Source of the DNA: Rhodothermus sp. | GTDB lineage: Bacteria; Bacteroidota; Rhodothermia; Rhodothermales; Rhodothermaceae | NCBI GenBank assembly: GCA_026989375.1 | Contig: JALSJJ010000168.1 | Coordinates: 1-54,896, forward strand | Reading direction: 5' to 3' | Length of the DNA: 54,896 bases | Shown here: piece after piece, positions 34,852 through 44,045 of the stretch | How the letters are laid out: each line of letters opens with the position of its first letter | Numbering within the stretch: the stretch's first letter is position 1 | Translations under genes and position numbers: made by a program | Notes under the pieces: generated by a model | Told to the model about the DNA's origin: nothing | The model's database searches: none | The model's input: only the letters and a program-made list of their open reading frames with translations

Positions 34852-35913
34852 TCATTCGGACGTGACCGGCACATAGTCGTGCACGGCCTCCACGAAGGCA
34901 CGCACGTGGTCCGGGTTATGGTCGGGATGCAGACCGTGACCCAGGTTGGCAATGTGTCCACGCGGTCCGAAGGCTTCGAGCATCCGATGAGTTAACCGGC
35001 GGATCGTTGCGGGTTCGGCATACAGGGCACAGGGATCCAGGTTGCCCTGCAGGGCCACGTGTCCACCGGTAAGCTTTCGGGCCTGTCGGGGATCAATGGT
35101 CCAGTCGAGTCCTACGACGTCGTAACCGGCCTCAGCCAGCTCGGCCAGCGCCGCATGAGCTCCTCGGGCGAACACAATGCGCGGCACCTCGGGTCGTGCT
35201 TTGCCAACTTCCTGGCCAAGGCGCTGAAGGTAGGGCAGCGCAAACGTGCGGAAAAGGTCCGGGCTCAGCACGCCGGCCCAGGAATCAAATACCTGCACCA
35301 CCTGGGCGCCGGCGTCAATCTGCGCGACCAGAAACTCCACGAGTACATCGGTCAGCAGCGTCAGCAGCCGATGGCTGGCTTCGGGCTGTCGATAGAGCCA
35401 GCCTTTGGCACGAGCGAACGTTTTACTGCCGCCACCTTCGACCATGTAGGCCATGAGCGTCCAGGGGGCCCCGCAAAAGCCGATAAGGGGTACGCGGCCG
35501 GCCAGCGCCTTCCGCGTCATTGTGATGGCTTCCAGCATATAATACAGGGCTTCGCGCACCTCCGGCCGCCGAAGTCGCCGCAGGTCTTCCACGGTTCGCA
35601 GCGGATCCGGAAAGTACGGTCCCCGTCCGGGAATCATCTCCACGCGCAATCCCAGCGCCTGCGGCACCACCAGGATGTCGGAAAAAATGATGGCGGCATC
35701 AAGTGGAAAGCGTCGAAGGGGTTGCAACGTCACCTCGGTGGCCAGTTCCGGCGTGCGCACCACCTCAAAAAAGGCTTCGTCAGCCCGAAGCGCTCGGTAC
35801 TCAGGCAGGTAACGCCCGGCCTGGCGCATTATCCAGACAGGGGTGCGTTCGACTGGCTCACGTCGTGCTGCGCGGAGCAGCAGATCGTTCTGAAGCGGAG
35901 GAAAGTTTTCCAT
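34852..35913 (-). CDS. hemE: Uroporphyrinogen decarboxylase
   Basis: A 353-residue enzyme converting uroporphyrinogen III to coproporphyrinogen III. Signature residues: [19 protein letters not shown] near the N-terminus, [79 protein letters not shown] and [23 protein letters not shown]. The length is normal. It is a single-gene unit on the minus strand, divergent from the kinase-like gene with 115 bases between. It supplies the substrate for HemF in the same window. Confidence 0.97.
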   Translation of the reverse strand: MENFPPLQNDLLLRAARREPVERTPVWIMRQAGRYLPEYRALRADEAFFEVVRTPELATEVTLQPLRRFPLDAAIIFSDILVVPQALGLRVEMIPGRGPYFPDPLRTVEDLRRLRRPEVREALYYMLEAITMTRKALAGRVPLIGFCGAPWTLMAYMVEGGGSKTFARAKGWLYRQPEASHRLLTLLTDVLVEFLVAQIDAGAQVVQVFDSWAGVLSPDLFRTFALPYLQRLGQEVGKARPEVPRIVFARGAHAALAELAEAGYDVVGLDWTIDPRQARKLTGGHVALQGNLDPCALYAEPATIRRLTHRMLEAFGPRGHIANLGHGLHPDHNPDHVRAFVEAVHDYVPVTSE

Positions 35914-36028
35914 GGAATCTGTCCGATCGCCATGCAGTAAAAGCGCTGAGCCTATCGAAAAGCGGTGTGCTGAGTTCCCTTTTCGTTAAATCCGAACCGA
36001 AGACCATACGCTTCGTTGATCGGCCATA

Positions 36029-36661
36029 ATGTCTGCAGCAACGGGTATGACGGAAATCCCGAAGACCGCCGCTCTGTCCTATCGAGGTGAGCTGCTTCGC
36101 AAAGCGCTGCATCTGCTGGCGTTGATCATTCCAATCGGCATGTTGCACGTCCCCCGTCCGACGGCACTGGCCGTACTCTGGCCGCTGGCATTGGCTGCTC
36201 TTGGAGCCGACGTACTGCGCGCCCGCTGGCCGACGTTTCATCGCGTGATCCGAAAGCTTTTTGGTTACATGATGCGGCCCGAGGAACTACCGCCCGCCGG
36301 GGGTCCGCTCGCCATCAACGGTGCCACGTGGGTGCTGCTCTCCAGTGCTTTGCTGGCTACGCTGTTCCCCCTGTCGCTGGCTGCTACCGCCTTTGCCCTC
36401 TTCATGGTGGGTGACGCAGTAGCAGCCATTATAGGACGCCGTTTTGGCCGCCATTGCTGGCCTGGCAGCCGTCGCACCCTCGAAGGCTCACTTGCTTTTT
36501 TCGGAGCCGCCCTGCTCACCGTTCGGTTTTTTCCTGTGCCTTCCACCCATGGCGTGCTGGCTGCGCTGCTGGCCACGTTGCTGGAAGCGCTGCCACTTCC
36601 GCTCAACGACAACCTGCGTGTGCCACTCGCCGTCGCGCTGCTACTCTGGTTGCTACATTAA
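36029..36661 (+). CDS. Diacylglycerol/polyprenol kinase-like membrane protein
   Basis: A 210-residue polytopic protein. It shows the family features: GELLRKALHLLALIIPIGM at the start, then FALFMVGDAVAAIIGRRFGRHCWPGSRRTLEGSLAFF, and a C-terminal LPLNDNLRVPLAVALLL. These match the VTE5/SEC59/DGK1-type CTP-dependent kinases of phytol, dolichol or diacylglycerol, related to CDP-diacylglycerol synthases. The lipid substrate is unknown. The start may be 36029 or ATG 36047. No gene follows on the same strand for 580 bases. Confidence 0.8.
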   Translation: MSAATGMTEIPKTAALSYRGELLRKALHLLALIIPIGMLHVPRPTALAVLWPLALAALGADVLRARWPTFHRVIRKLFGYMMRPEELPPAGGPLAINGATWVLLSSALLATLFPLSLAATAFALFMVGDAVAAIIGRRFGRHCWPGSRRTLEGSLAFFGAALLTVRFFPVPSTHGVLAALLATLLEALPLPLNDNLRVPLAVALLLWLLH

Positions 36662-37244
36662 CCCGAATCGTACAGGCAGACACTTCCCCGGAATCTTAGC
36701 CTCCTGAAGCCACTATATATCGCTCCGCCGTACTGCTCGATAGACGATTGGACCGGGCCAGGTCCAGCCATTCGCCCCATGGCTATTCATAGCTCCCAGG
36801 TAATCGCATAGCCCACCGCCTTGAGTTTGAGCACACCCCACACCTGGTATTGTAGCCTTCTCACCTGCCACGATAACTGCTGTGCACAAGCTGACTGCCA
36901 ACAGGCCACGAAAGCCTTTTTGCGGAGTAAGCCGCCCAGAAGTTATGGCAAATGCCAATCGTTACACCGCGATTGTTCTCCTTGCCTCCCAAATGACCCA
37001 GGGCCGTTGCGACGTAGCTACCTGAAAGCTTTCTGCGGCACAGCGCTGGCTTTTCGCTATCAAAACAACCAATTTGCCCCTTTCATAACGAAGTAATCGG
37101 AAGCTCATCCGACAACGCGCCAACGTGCGAAGGCCTACGCTATCCCACCAACAGGCCCGGCCGTAGCAATCCGGGCGATGTGTTTATTTTCTCCGCGTTC
37201 GCTATGTTACCCCATAGCTCAGCGTACGGGGAAAAAAGCGTTCT
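36662..37244. other. 583-base region without a supported gene
   Basis: It lies between two plus-strand genes and is the largest gene gap in the window. A minus-strand frame of about 50 codons ends at the TGA at 36787-36789 and lacks a start codon. An overlapping 81-codon minus frame (36713-36958) has no known motif. It may be decayed coding sequence, or regulatory. An AT-rich zone at 37050-37100 could hold a promoter for the lipase. Confidence 0.45.
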
Positions 37245-38105
37245 ATGGCTGTGGCACGAATCCGACTCCAGGCGCCGACTTTTCCCGAGCCTCCGGTCAT
37301 CCCCCTGCGCTACCCGGTACTGCTGATGCACGGTCTGGGTGCGCTGGCACAACCCTGGCGCAAAAGCCAGTTGCATCCCATTGCCGAACACCTGCGGCAG
37401 TACGGCATTCGGGCCTATGCTCCCAACGTAGCCCCCTATGCCCCCATCGCCCAACGGGCTGAGCGATGGCGCCGGTTGCTGCTGGCCGTGCTCCACGAAA
37501 CGCGCGCCCCCAAAGTCCATCTGATTGCGCACTCCATGGGCGGGTTGGATGCCCGCTACTTGATCTCACGCCTTGACGGCTACCAGCATGTTGCCTCGCT
37601 GACCACGATCGCCACCCCCCATCGGGGTACCTCGCTGGCGCAGCTCGTGCTGGAGCGTCCTGCCTTCATGCGGCGCTGGATGGAGCATCTGGCCCGACAC
37701 CTCAGCCACCTGTTCCTCCCCGACGAGCCGGCTGCCCTGCTGGAAGCCGTTGCCCAGTTGACTCCTGCCTATGTCACCGAAGTATTCAACCCGGAAGTGC
37801 CCGATCACCCGAACGTTCCCTGTTTTTCATGGGCCGGCATGGCTGGTCCGGGTACTACGATCCCCATCACCCCCTGTATTGCCCCTCTGGCCCGCTATAT
37901 CTATCGACACGAAGGCCTCAACGACGGCTATGTATCGGTCCGGAGCGCCCGATGGGGCCACTTTTCGGGCACGCTACCCGTCGATCACCTGCGACAGGTC
38001 GGCGTGCACCTGGGGCCAGGTGCACGCTTCGACGAAAAAGCCTTTTTTTTGCACCTGTGCCGCCAGCTACTTCACACCATCGAAGCCATTGCGTTTGTAG
38101 ATTAA
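37245..38105 (+). CDS. Triacylglycerol lipase-like alpha/beta hydrolase
   Basis: A 286-residue hydrolase without a signal peptide. Features: an oxyanion-hole LLMHGLGALAQPW, the nucleophile elbow AHSMGG with Ser97 (the first Gly of GxSxG is Ala, as in many true lipases of Bacillus and relatives), LTTIATPHRGTSLA, the probable acid Asp227 in NDGYVSVRSARWG, and His248 in VDHLRQVG. The pattern is that of lipases or esterases that bind lipid substrates. It lies 33 bases before the S9 peptidase gene and is probably cotranscribed. Confidence 0.85.
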   Translation: MAVARIRLQAPTFPEPPVIPLRYPVLLMHGLGALAQPWRKSQLHPIAEHLRQYGIRAYAPNVAPYAPIAQRAERWRRLLLAVLHETRAPKVHLIAHSMGGLDARYLISRLDGYQHVASLTTIATPHRGTSLAQLVLERPAFMRRWMEHLARHLSHLFLPDEPAALLEAVAQLTPAYVTEVFNPEVPDHPNVPCFSWAGMAGPGTTIPITPCIAPLARYIYRHEGLNDGYVSVRSARWGHFSGTLPVDHLRQVGVHLGPGARFDEKAFFLHLCRQLLHTIEAIAFVD

Positions 38106-38138
38106 GCAGTCGTCCCAACGAAAAAACACGTTGTAGCG

Positions 38139-40868
38139 ATGATGCAACGAATCAGCGCCGGGCTGATCCTTCTGCTGCTTACTGTCTGCGTCCGGGCACA
38201 GTCCGGACGCCCCTGGACCGTCAAAGACATTCTGCGTCAGGAAACGCTCATCGAGTTGGAAATTGCCCCTGAAGGTCAGCGCATCGTCTGGGTACGACGC
38301 AAGGCCAACTTCGACAAAGATCGTTTTGAGACCGACCTGTTTCTGACCTACCTGAACCGGAAAGGCGCCGACGGTTTGCCGCTGACCGTGCAGCTCACCC
38401 GCAGCGGCAACAACCGCAATCCGCGCTGGAGTCCGGATGGCCGCTATATTGCTTTTCTTTCGTCCCGCAAAACTGGGGACGACGATAGCGCTGTGGGCAA
38501 TCAGCTCTGGCTGCTCGACACCTTCGGCGGCGAACCCTACCGCCTGACCGAGCTGGACGTTTCGGTGCAGGACTTTGCCTGGTTCGACAGTACGCGGCTG
38601 ATCTTTGCCGCCCGCGAAACGCCCACCTACGATGAACAGCAGCGCAAAAAACAGAAAGATGACGCACAGGCCATCGAAGACACCACGGAGTTCTATCCGG
38701 TTCGCCTTTTCCGCATTGCCCTCGGCTCAAAGAAAATCGAGCGTCTGACAGAAAATGAAGGGGAGATCCTGGAATTTGCTGTTGATCCTACCGGGCGTTA
38801 CATCGTCTATAGCATTGATCCCCACCCGGTTGATGCCGACGCACGGCATCAGCCCCGCCAGTACTTGCTGGACCTCGAGCGAAACGAAACCGTCGAGATT
38901 TTCGCCAAGCAGTATTTTGATCCGGGCCGTTTTATGTGGACACGCGACGGTGCCGGTTTCTACGCAAGTGATGAATTTGCTTCAGATCCAGAAAACGAGG
39001 GAGCGGGCATTACAAAGCTTTACTACTTTGACGTCGCCCGGCGCACCTATACCGAGGTACCGCTCGACTGGGAGGCCGGCGTCGGCTATGGGGGCTATCA
39101 GGTGGCTGCAGGCGGCCTACACGTGCAGCTTGCGGCCGGCCCCCGCATGGAACCTCGCTTTTACGAAAAGACCGCCAATGGATGGCGTGCTCATTCCGTT
39201 TCGGACGAACGACTGCGCCACAGCACCTCAATCCGCATCGGCCCTGACGGCCACACCATGGCTTTTGTGTACTCCCGAGCCGACTCGCTGCCCCAGTACC
39301 TGGTCGGAACCTATCAGCGCGGCCGTCTGCATAACGTCCGTCCCTTTGTGCGTCTGAACACCTATCTCAAGGATTACCCTATTCCTCGCGCGGAAGTAAT
39401 TTACTGGGAAGGCGCTGAGGGTGATACGATCAATGGCATCCTCTACTACCCCTTCAACTACCAACCGGGCCGTCGTCATCCCCTGATGGTGGTCATCCAC
39501 GGCGGTCCGAGCGGTGTCGATCTGGACGCCTGGCGAGCCGACTGGACCGTCTATCCACCTCTCTGGGCTCAACGCGGCGCCTTTGTGCTACGTCCTAATT
39601 ATCATGGCAGCGGGCACCACGGCCTGGCTTTCGTCGAGTCCATCAAAGGTCGCTATTACGAGCTGGAGCTGCCCGATATCATCAAAGGCATCGAGTATCT
39701 GGTCGATCAGGGGCTGGTGGATCCCGATTCACTGGGAGTCATGGGCTGGTCCAACGGCGCCATTCTGACCATCGCGCTGACCGTCGAATATCCAGAGCGC
39801 TTCAAGGTGGCCATGCCAGGCGCAGGTGATGTAAACTGGATCTCGGACTATGGCAACTGCGCTTTTGGGGTGCGCTTCGACGACTCATACTTCGGCGGGC
39901 CGCCTTGGGAGCGCCTGGACCATTACATTGCCAAAAGCCCCCTCTTTCGGCTACACCGCGTTGTTACGCCTACGCTGATTCATTTCGGCGATCGGGATAC
40001 GGCTGTGCCTACCGAACAGGGCTGGCAGCACTATCGGGCACTTCAGCAGCTTGGGAAAGCACCGGTGCGTTTCATTCTGTACCCTGACGAGCCGCACAGC
40101 TTTCGACGTCCTTCTCATCAGAAGCGCAAGATGGAAGAAGATCTGGCCTGGGCCGACACCTACCTGTTCGGCCGCACCTCGATGGCCGAGCGCCTGCGCC
40201 GGCGCGTGCTTCCCGAAAATGCCCCGCTGGCACTCCAGCTACGGGCCCGTCAGATTGCCCGGACGGCCAACGGCCACTACGGCATTGAGCAGCATGGCCT
40301 ATTGCTTCCGGAAATGGTACGGGTCAACGACACCCTGCAGGTCAGCCGTTTTGAAATCACGCGGGCACAGTTTCGTGCTTTCAAGCCGGACTACCCTGTA
40401 CCGCCCGGTACCGAAAACTATCCGGCCAGTGGCATCACGGCTGAGGAAGCGCGTGCTTATGTCGTCTGGCTCCGCCGCCAGACCGGGAAACCCTATCGCC
40501 TACCTACCCGAGACGAGCTGGAAATGCTTCAGCAAAAAGCCGGTCCTTCAGAAAATACCCTGGCCTACTGGTTGGGCTACTCGCCAAATCCAGACGAGCG
40601 TCGGCAGCTGGCAGACATACTGGCTGACTTTCGACCGGATGAGCTACTGCTACCGGTTGGTTCGCGCCCCCCAGGCAACGCCAGGGACCCGGATGCTCCG
40701 TTGCTGTATGATCTGGACGGCAATGTAGCTGAATGGGCGATAGGTAAAGACGGTCGTCTGGCGCCTGCCGGTGCGTCGGCGGTCACGGTGCGTGATCCGA
40801 GAACAAAAGCGGTGCCTCCCCCACCACCCGCTTTTATTGGGCTGCGGGTGGTGCTTTCGCACCGCTGA
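38139..40868 (+). CDS. S9 family peptidase fused to a formylglycine-generating-enzyme-like domain
   Basis: A 909-residue exported protein: signal peptide (RISAGLILLLLTVCVRAQ), a beta-propeller, then an alpha/beta hydrolase domain. Catalytic Ser538 is in MGWSNGAI; the usual GxSxGG reads GWSNGA. Asp620 (HFGDRDTAVP) and His653 (DEPHSFRRP) complete the triad. After about residue 710 comes a second domain: FEITRAQFRAF (from 738), YPASGITAEEARAYVVWLRR, YRLPTRDELEML, DLDGNVAEW (from 862) and FIGLRVVLS. This is a SUMF1/FGE-like fold, without the catalytic cysteines. The fusion is unusual. It overlaps the patatin gene by 35 bases. Confidence 0.88.
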   Translation: MMQRISAGLILLLLTVCVRAQSGRPWTVKDILRQETLIELEIAPEGQRIVWVRRKANFDKDRFETDLFLTYLNRKGADGLPLTVQLTRSGNNRNPRWSPDGRYIAFLSSRKTGDDDSAVGNQLWLLDTFGGEPYRLTELDVSVQDFAWFDSTRLIFAARETPTYDEQQRKKQKDDAQAIEDTTEFYPVRLFRIALGSKKIERLTENEGEILEFAVDPTGRYIVYSIDPHPVDADARHQPRQYLLDLERNETVEIFAKQYFDPGRFMWTRDGAGFYASDEFASDPENEGAGITKLYYFDVARRTYTEVPLDWEAGVGYGGYQVAAGGLHVQLAAGPRMEPRFYEKTANGWRAHSVSDERLRHSTSIRIGPDGHTMAFVYSRADSLPQYLVGTYQRGRLHNVRPFVRLNTYLKDYPIPRAEVIYWEGAEGDTINGILYYPFNYQPGRRHPLMVVIHGGPSGVDLDAWRADWTVYPPLWAQRGAFVLRPNYHGSGHHGLAFVESIKGRYYELELPDIIKGIEYLVDQGLVDPDSLGVMGWSNGAILTIALTVEYPERFKVAMPGAGDVNWISDYGNCAFGVRFDDSYFGGPPWERLDHYIAKSPLFRLHRVVTPTLIHFGDRDTAVPTEQGWQHYRALQQLGKAPVRFILYPDEPHSFRRPSHQKRKMEEDLAWADTYLFGRTSMAERLRRRVLPENAPLALQLRARQIARTANGHYGIEQHGLLLPEMVRVNDTLQVSRFEITRAQFRAFKPDYPVPPGTENYPASGITAEEARAYVVWLRRQTGKPYRLPTRDELEMLQQKAGPSENTLAYWLGYSPNPDERRQLADILADFRPDELLLPVGSRPPGNARDPDAPLLYDLDGNVAEWAIGKDGRLAPAGASAVTVRDPRTKAVPPPPPAFIGLRVVLSHR

Positions 40869-42108
40869 TTGTCGAGGTCGTCTGTGGATGACCGTTGCCC
40901 GGTGGGCGCCGCGGTGCGCCTTGCAGAAAGGCCGCGATGCGATCATGCTGGCGGCGGGCATCTTCGTAGCCAATCTCCAGGAGCTGGGCGATATAGTCCG
41001 GATCGAACAGCATCATACTGAGCGAGTCGGGTGTCTTCGTCTCGGTAGCGCCTAACCCCCAGGTAAGAAAACGCAAGGCGCCTTTAACAGGAGGCCGATA
41101 GTTAGCGGCCAGCTTACCCAGGTCCACCGAAGGCCGCAAGATCAGCAGACGAATCGGGCGAAGCCCGTTGCGCCGATGGGGTGGCAGTTTTTCTACAAGC
41201 CGATTGATGCGGGTCAACATGGCCGCATCCTGGTCGAGTGTGTCCAGGAAAATCGCATTGAGCATCAAGCCAAGAATCTGCGCAGCCGGTGGATAACCAG
41301 CTACGTCGTGCGCATCGCCTTCTTCCTGGCTGCGTTTGTAGCGCGTCGAGATAGCCAGAATAGCGTTGGCGCCCAGGTGAATGGCCGGTGCCAGCGGCGT
41401 TAGCAGACTGATCCCGCCATCTCCGTACCAGGCATTGCCCAGTCGGATAGCCGGGAACACCAGCGGCAGGGCCGCCGACGCCAGGATATGCTCAATGGTC
41501 AACGCGGTTCGCACACCCCGACGGTCAGGCCGTTCCCAGTCTTCAATATTGCGCCCTTCCACCCAGGTAACCGACTGGCCTGTCGAGTAGTTGGTCGTAG
41601 TAACGGCAAAGGCACGCAGCGTGCCTCGTTTCAGGTTGAAGGCCACGCCGTGCAACCGCCCATCGGTCGTCTGCAGGTGCCGTTTTAGAAAAGCCCGCAG
41701 CGGTGCGTTATCCACCAGACCACGCAGCGTGTCTTCTGGAAGGGGTTGCTCACCATTCGACCGCGCGCGCCGCAGCAGGGTGCGTAGCACCTTCCAGCGC
41801 GACTCCGGCTCCATTACATCCTCAAGACGAACGGCCTGCCAGGTCTGCACCAGGCGTACGGCGGCCTCTGGAAACGTACCGGTATGATTTGCCAGTTGGG
41901 CCGCGTTGATAGCTCCGGCTGAAACTCCGGTCAGAATCGTAAAGGCACGGTCCGGAAACGCTTCGGCAATGTACCGCAAGACGCCGGCCTGGTATGCCGA
42001 ACGCGCTCCGCCCCCACTGAGCACCAGCGCCCAGTCCCCCTGCGATCTGGACCGCTCCTTCCACGAGGACCACCAGCGACGCATAAATGCCATTCTTTCC
42101 CGATACAT
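40834..42108 (-). CDS. Patatin-like phospholipase
   Basis: A 424-residue protein of the patatin/RssA type. The nucleotide-like oxyanion motif is LVLSGGGARSAYQAGVL (residues 29-44), the nucleophile elbow GVSAG with Ser63, and the catalytic Asp230 in WYGDGGISLLTPL. These form the Ser-Asp dyad of lipid acyl hydrolases. No signal peptide was seen, so it probably acts in the cytoplasm on phospholipids or on acyl substrates. The C-terminal 11 codons overlap the convergent S9 fusion gene. Its start is divergent from the dprA-like gene, with 111 AT-rich bases between. Confidence 0.9.
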   Translation of the reverse strand: MYRERMAFMRRWWSSWKERSRSQGDWALVLSGGGARSAYQAGVLRYIAEAFPDRAFTILTGVSAGAINAAQLANHTGTFPEAAVRLVQTWQAVRLEDVMEPESRWKVLRTLLRRARSNGEQPLPEDTLRGLVDNAPLRAFLKRHLQTTDGRLHGVAFNLKRGTLRAFAVTTTNYSTGQSVTWVEGRNIEDWERPDRRGVRTALTIEHILASAALPLVFPAIRLGNAWYGDGGISLLTPLAPAIHLGANAILAISTRYKRSQEEGDAHDVAGYPPAAQILGLMLNAIFLDTLDQDAAMLTRINRLVEKLPPHRRNGLRPIRLLILRPSVDLGKLAANYRPPVKGALRFLTWGLGATETKTPDSLSMMLFDPDYIAQLLEIGYEDARRQHDRIAAFLQGAPRRPPGNGHPQTTSTISGAKAPPAAQ

Positions 42109-42219
42109 CTTTTTTATTCTGTAACAGATATCGACGATACTGAGAGAAAGTATAAAATAATGGATTGCTTTCCAGACCTTAACCTGTTACTTTCTTAATA
42201 GTCTGCCTGTATCGATCCC

Positions 42220-43113
42220 GTGACGGCCGCTACCCTCTTTGCCCTGGCGATTGCGCGGTTGTCGCCCAACGACTGGGCGACAGGAGGGTGGCTTGTACGC
42301 CACATAGATAGTCCTGAAGCCCTTTATGCCTACACTCCAGAGGCCCTTCAGGCCCATCTGGGCAATCGTCCTGAGGTTACGCGTCTGCTGGCTCAGCTCT
42401 TCAATGTTTCCTTCATGCGTCAGCTACTCACGCGGACCAGCACCGAACTGACCAGTCTGATCACCAGACGGGTACAGGTGCTGACGCCGCACGACGAAGC
42501 ATGGCCTGCTTCACTGGAAGCCCTGCCTCCACATCAGCGCCCTTTTCTGCTCTTTGCCTATGGCAATCTGGAGCTCCTGAAACAACCCACTGTGGCACTG
42601 CTGGCACGACCGCCTATCTCTGAGGCCGCCTACGAACGAGTCCAGGAGCTAACGCTGCACCTGGTTAAAGCTGGCTGCATCCCGATCACCGGCGCTCTCT
42701 CCGGCTTCGACGTAGCTCTACAAAAGCTCTGCCATAACGCGCCTCGTTCTCACCCGGCTATCATGATCGCTCACACCGGCTTGGCCCAACTCCTCCCCCC
42801 CATGCGTCCTGTGGCCACTGCCACCTTACGGGCCGGCGGCCTGTTGCTCTCCCCTTTTCTCATGGAACTGCGGCCAAACGAACGCCGAGACCGGCAGCGC
42901 GCTTTTATTCAGACAGCCCTGAGCCGGGCAACGGTCTTCATAGAACCTCGTCCGGATACGCCCGAACAGATCGCCCTTGACTGGGCTGTGCAGGCCCACC
43001 GGTCGGTCTTTGGCATCAGCACACGCACCATCCCAGAAGTACACCCCATTCGGGAATCGGTCGACTTCGAGTGGGTGGTGGAAGCGGCTCGCCACCCCTC
43101 TCCGAGCAACTGA
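42220..43113 (+). CDS. DprA-like DNA-processing protein
   Basis: A 297-residue protein. It contains a DprA/Smf-like Rossmann core: RVQVLTPHDEAWPASLEALPPHQRPFLLFAYGNLELL, then ELTLHLVKAGCIPITGALSGFDVALQK. DprA normally has GSR at the first strand turn and SGxAxGID. Here these read LARPPIS and TGALSGFD, so nucleotide or DNA binding may be altered. It is also shorter than most DprA, and no C-terminal winged helix is seen. Start is GTG at 42220 with no clear ribosome site. It ends 5 bases before the phosphomutase-like gene. It may be a diverged paralogue of the true dprA. Confidence 0.65.
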   Translation: MTAATLFALAIARLSPNDWATGGWLVRHIDSPEALYAYTPEALQAHLGNRPEVTRLLAQLFNVSFMRQLLTRTSTELTSLITRRVQVLTPHDEAWPASLEALPPHQRPFLLFAYGNLELLKQPTVALLARPPISEAAYERVQELTLHLVKAGCIPITGALSGFDVALQKLCHNAPRSHPAIMIAHTGLAQLLPPMRPVATATLRAGGLLLSPFLMELRPNERRDRQRAFIQTALSRATVFIEPRPDTPEQIALDWAVQAHRSVFGISTRTIPEVHPIRESVDFEWVVEAARHPSPSN

Positions 43114-43118
43114 AGCCC

Positions 43119-44045
43119 ATGGTGCTTCCACGCGTGCTGTTCATCTTTCTGGACGGGGTAGGGCTGGGGGAACCGCATCGGCACAATCCGCTGGCAGACG
43201 CCTGGTCTGGCCTGGCACAACTCACCTGCGGCCAGTCCTGGACAAGCCAGATCCATTGCTTCTGCAGGCCACACCATGTATTCCGCGCACTGGACACCAC
43301 CCTGGGCCTACCCGGCCTACCACAGAGCGGCACCGGACAGACCGCTCTGCTGACAGGCTTTAACGCACCACGCATTGCAGGCCGCCACTACGGCCCCTAT
43401 GCGCATTCCCGGACCCGTTCCGTGTTGGCCCGCTACAACATCTTTCGCCGGCTGAAAGACTACGGTCGTTCCGTAGCACTCGCCAACGCTTACCCACCTC
43501 CCTTCTTCGAACAGGCCCGGCAACGCAATCGCTGGAGTGTCACTACCCGTTGCTGTCAGGAGACCGGCGTCCGACTCCGGACGCTGGACGATCTGGCCCG
43601 TGGCGAAGCCCTTGCCGCTGATCTGACAGGCCAACGCCTGCACGAAGCCGGCTTTCCGGTTACCCCGCTTGACGAAACCAGCGCTGCCTACAACCTGATC
43701 AGACTGGCTCAGCAGTATGACTTTACCTTTTTCGAATACTTTCTGACAGACTATGCCGGTCACAGCCAGGATCTGAACCAGGCCCGGCAGGTACTGGCCT
43801 CACTGGATCGATTCTTCACAGAACTGCTTTCGCTGCTCAATCCTGCCCGCTATCTGCTCCTCATCACCAGCGATCACGGCAACCTGGAAGACCTGCGCGT
43901 GCGCACGCATACACGCAACCCGGTGCCGCTCATCGCCTATGGACGCGGGGCCATGGCCTTTCGCCATGCCCGTGACCTGCGGGACGTAACCCCCATGATC
44001 GTTACCCTGCTGGCCCCCCACGCTACTCCATGTCCCGAGCCATAG
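43119..44045 (+). CDS. Alkaline-phosphatase/phosphoglycerate-mutase superfamily metalloenzyme
   Basis: About 308 residues. It has the metal-binding start FLDGVGLGEP, the nucleophile segment LPQSGTGQTALLTGFNAP (Ser or Thr), EYFLTDYAGHSQDLNQAR and DHGNLEDLRVRTHTRNPVPLI, which carry the second metal site. These features match the superfamily of cofactor-independent phosphoglycerate mutase, phosphopentomutase and related phosphatases. It is shorter than iPGM, which has an inserted domain, so a phosphatase-like or phosphomutase-like function is possible and the substrate is open. The ATG is 5 bases past the dprA-like stop. The last 23 bases overlap the convergent S46 gene. Confidence 0.8.
   Translation: MVLPRVLFIFLDGVGLGEPHRHNPLADAWSGLAQLTCGQSWTSQIHCFCRPHHVFRALDTTLGLPGLPQSGTGQTALLTGFNAPRIAGRHYGPYAHSRTRSVLARYNIFRRLKDYGRSVALANAYPPPFFEQARQRNRWSVTTRCCQETGVRLRTLDDLARGEALAADLTGQRLHEAGFPVTPLDETSAAYNLIRLAQQYDFTFFEYFLTDYAGHSQDLNQARQVLASLDRFFTELLSLLNPARYLLLITSDHGNLEDLRVRTHTRNPVPLIAYGRGAMAFRHARDLRDVTPMIVTLLAPHATPCPEP

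Noticed and set aside
34660-34995. Plus-strand frame overlapping the hemE 3' end
   Set aside because: It is antisense to the conserved hemE C-terminus and shows no motif.
42121-42190. GTAACAG (42121-42127) and CTGTTAC (42184-42190) as an operator pair between the patatin and dprA-like genes
   Set aside because: Seven-base arms 56 bases apart are too weak to support without comparison to other genomes.
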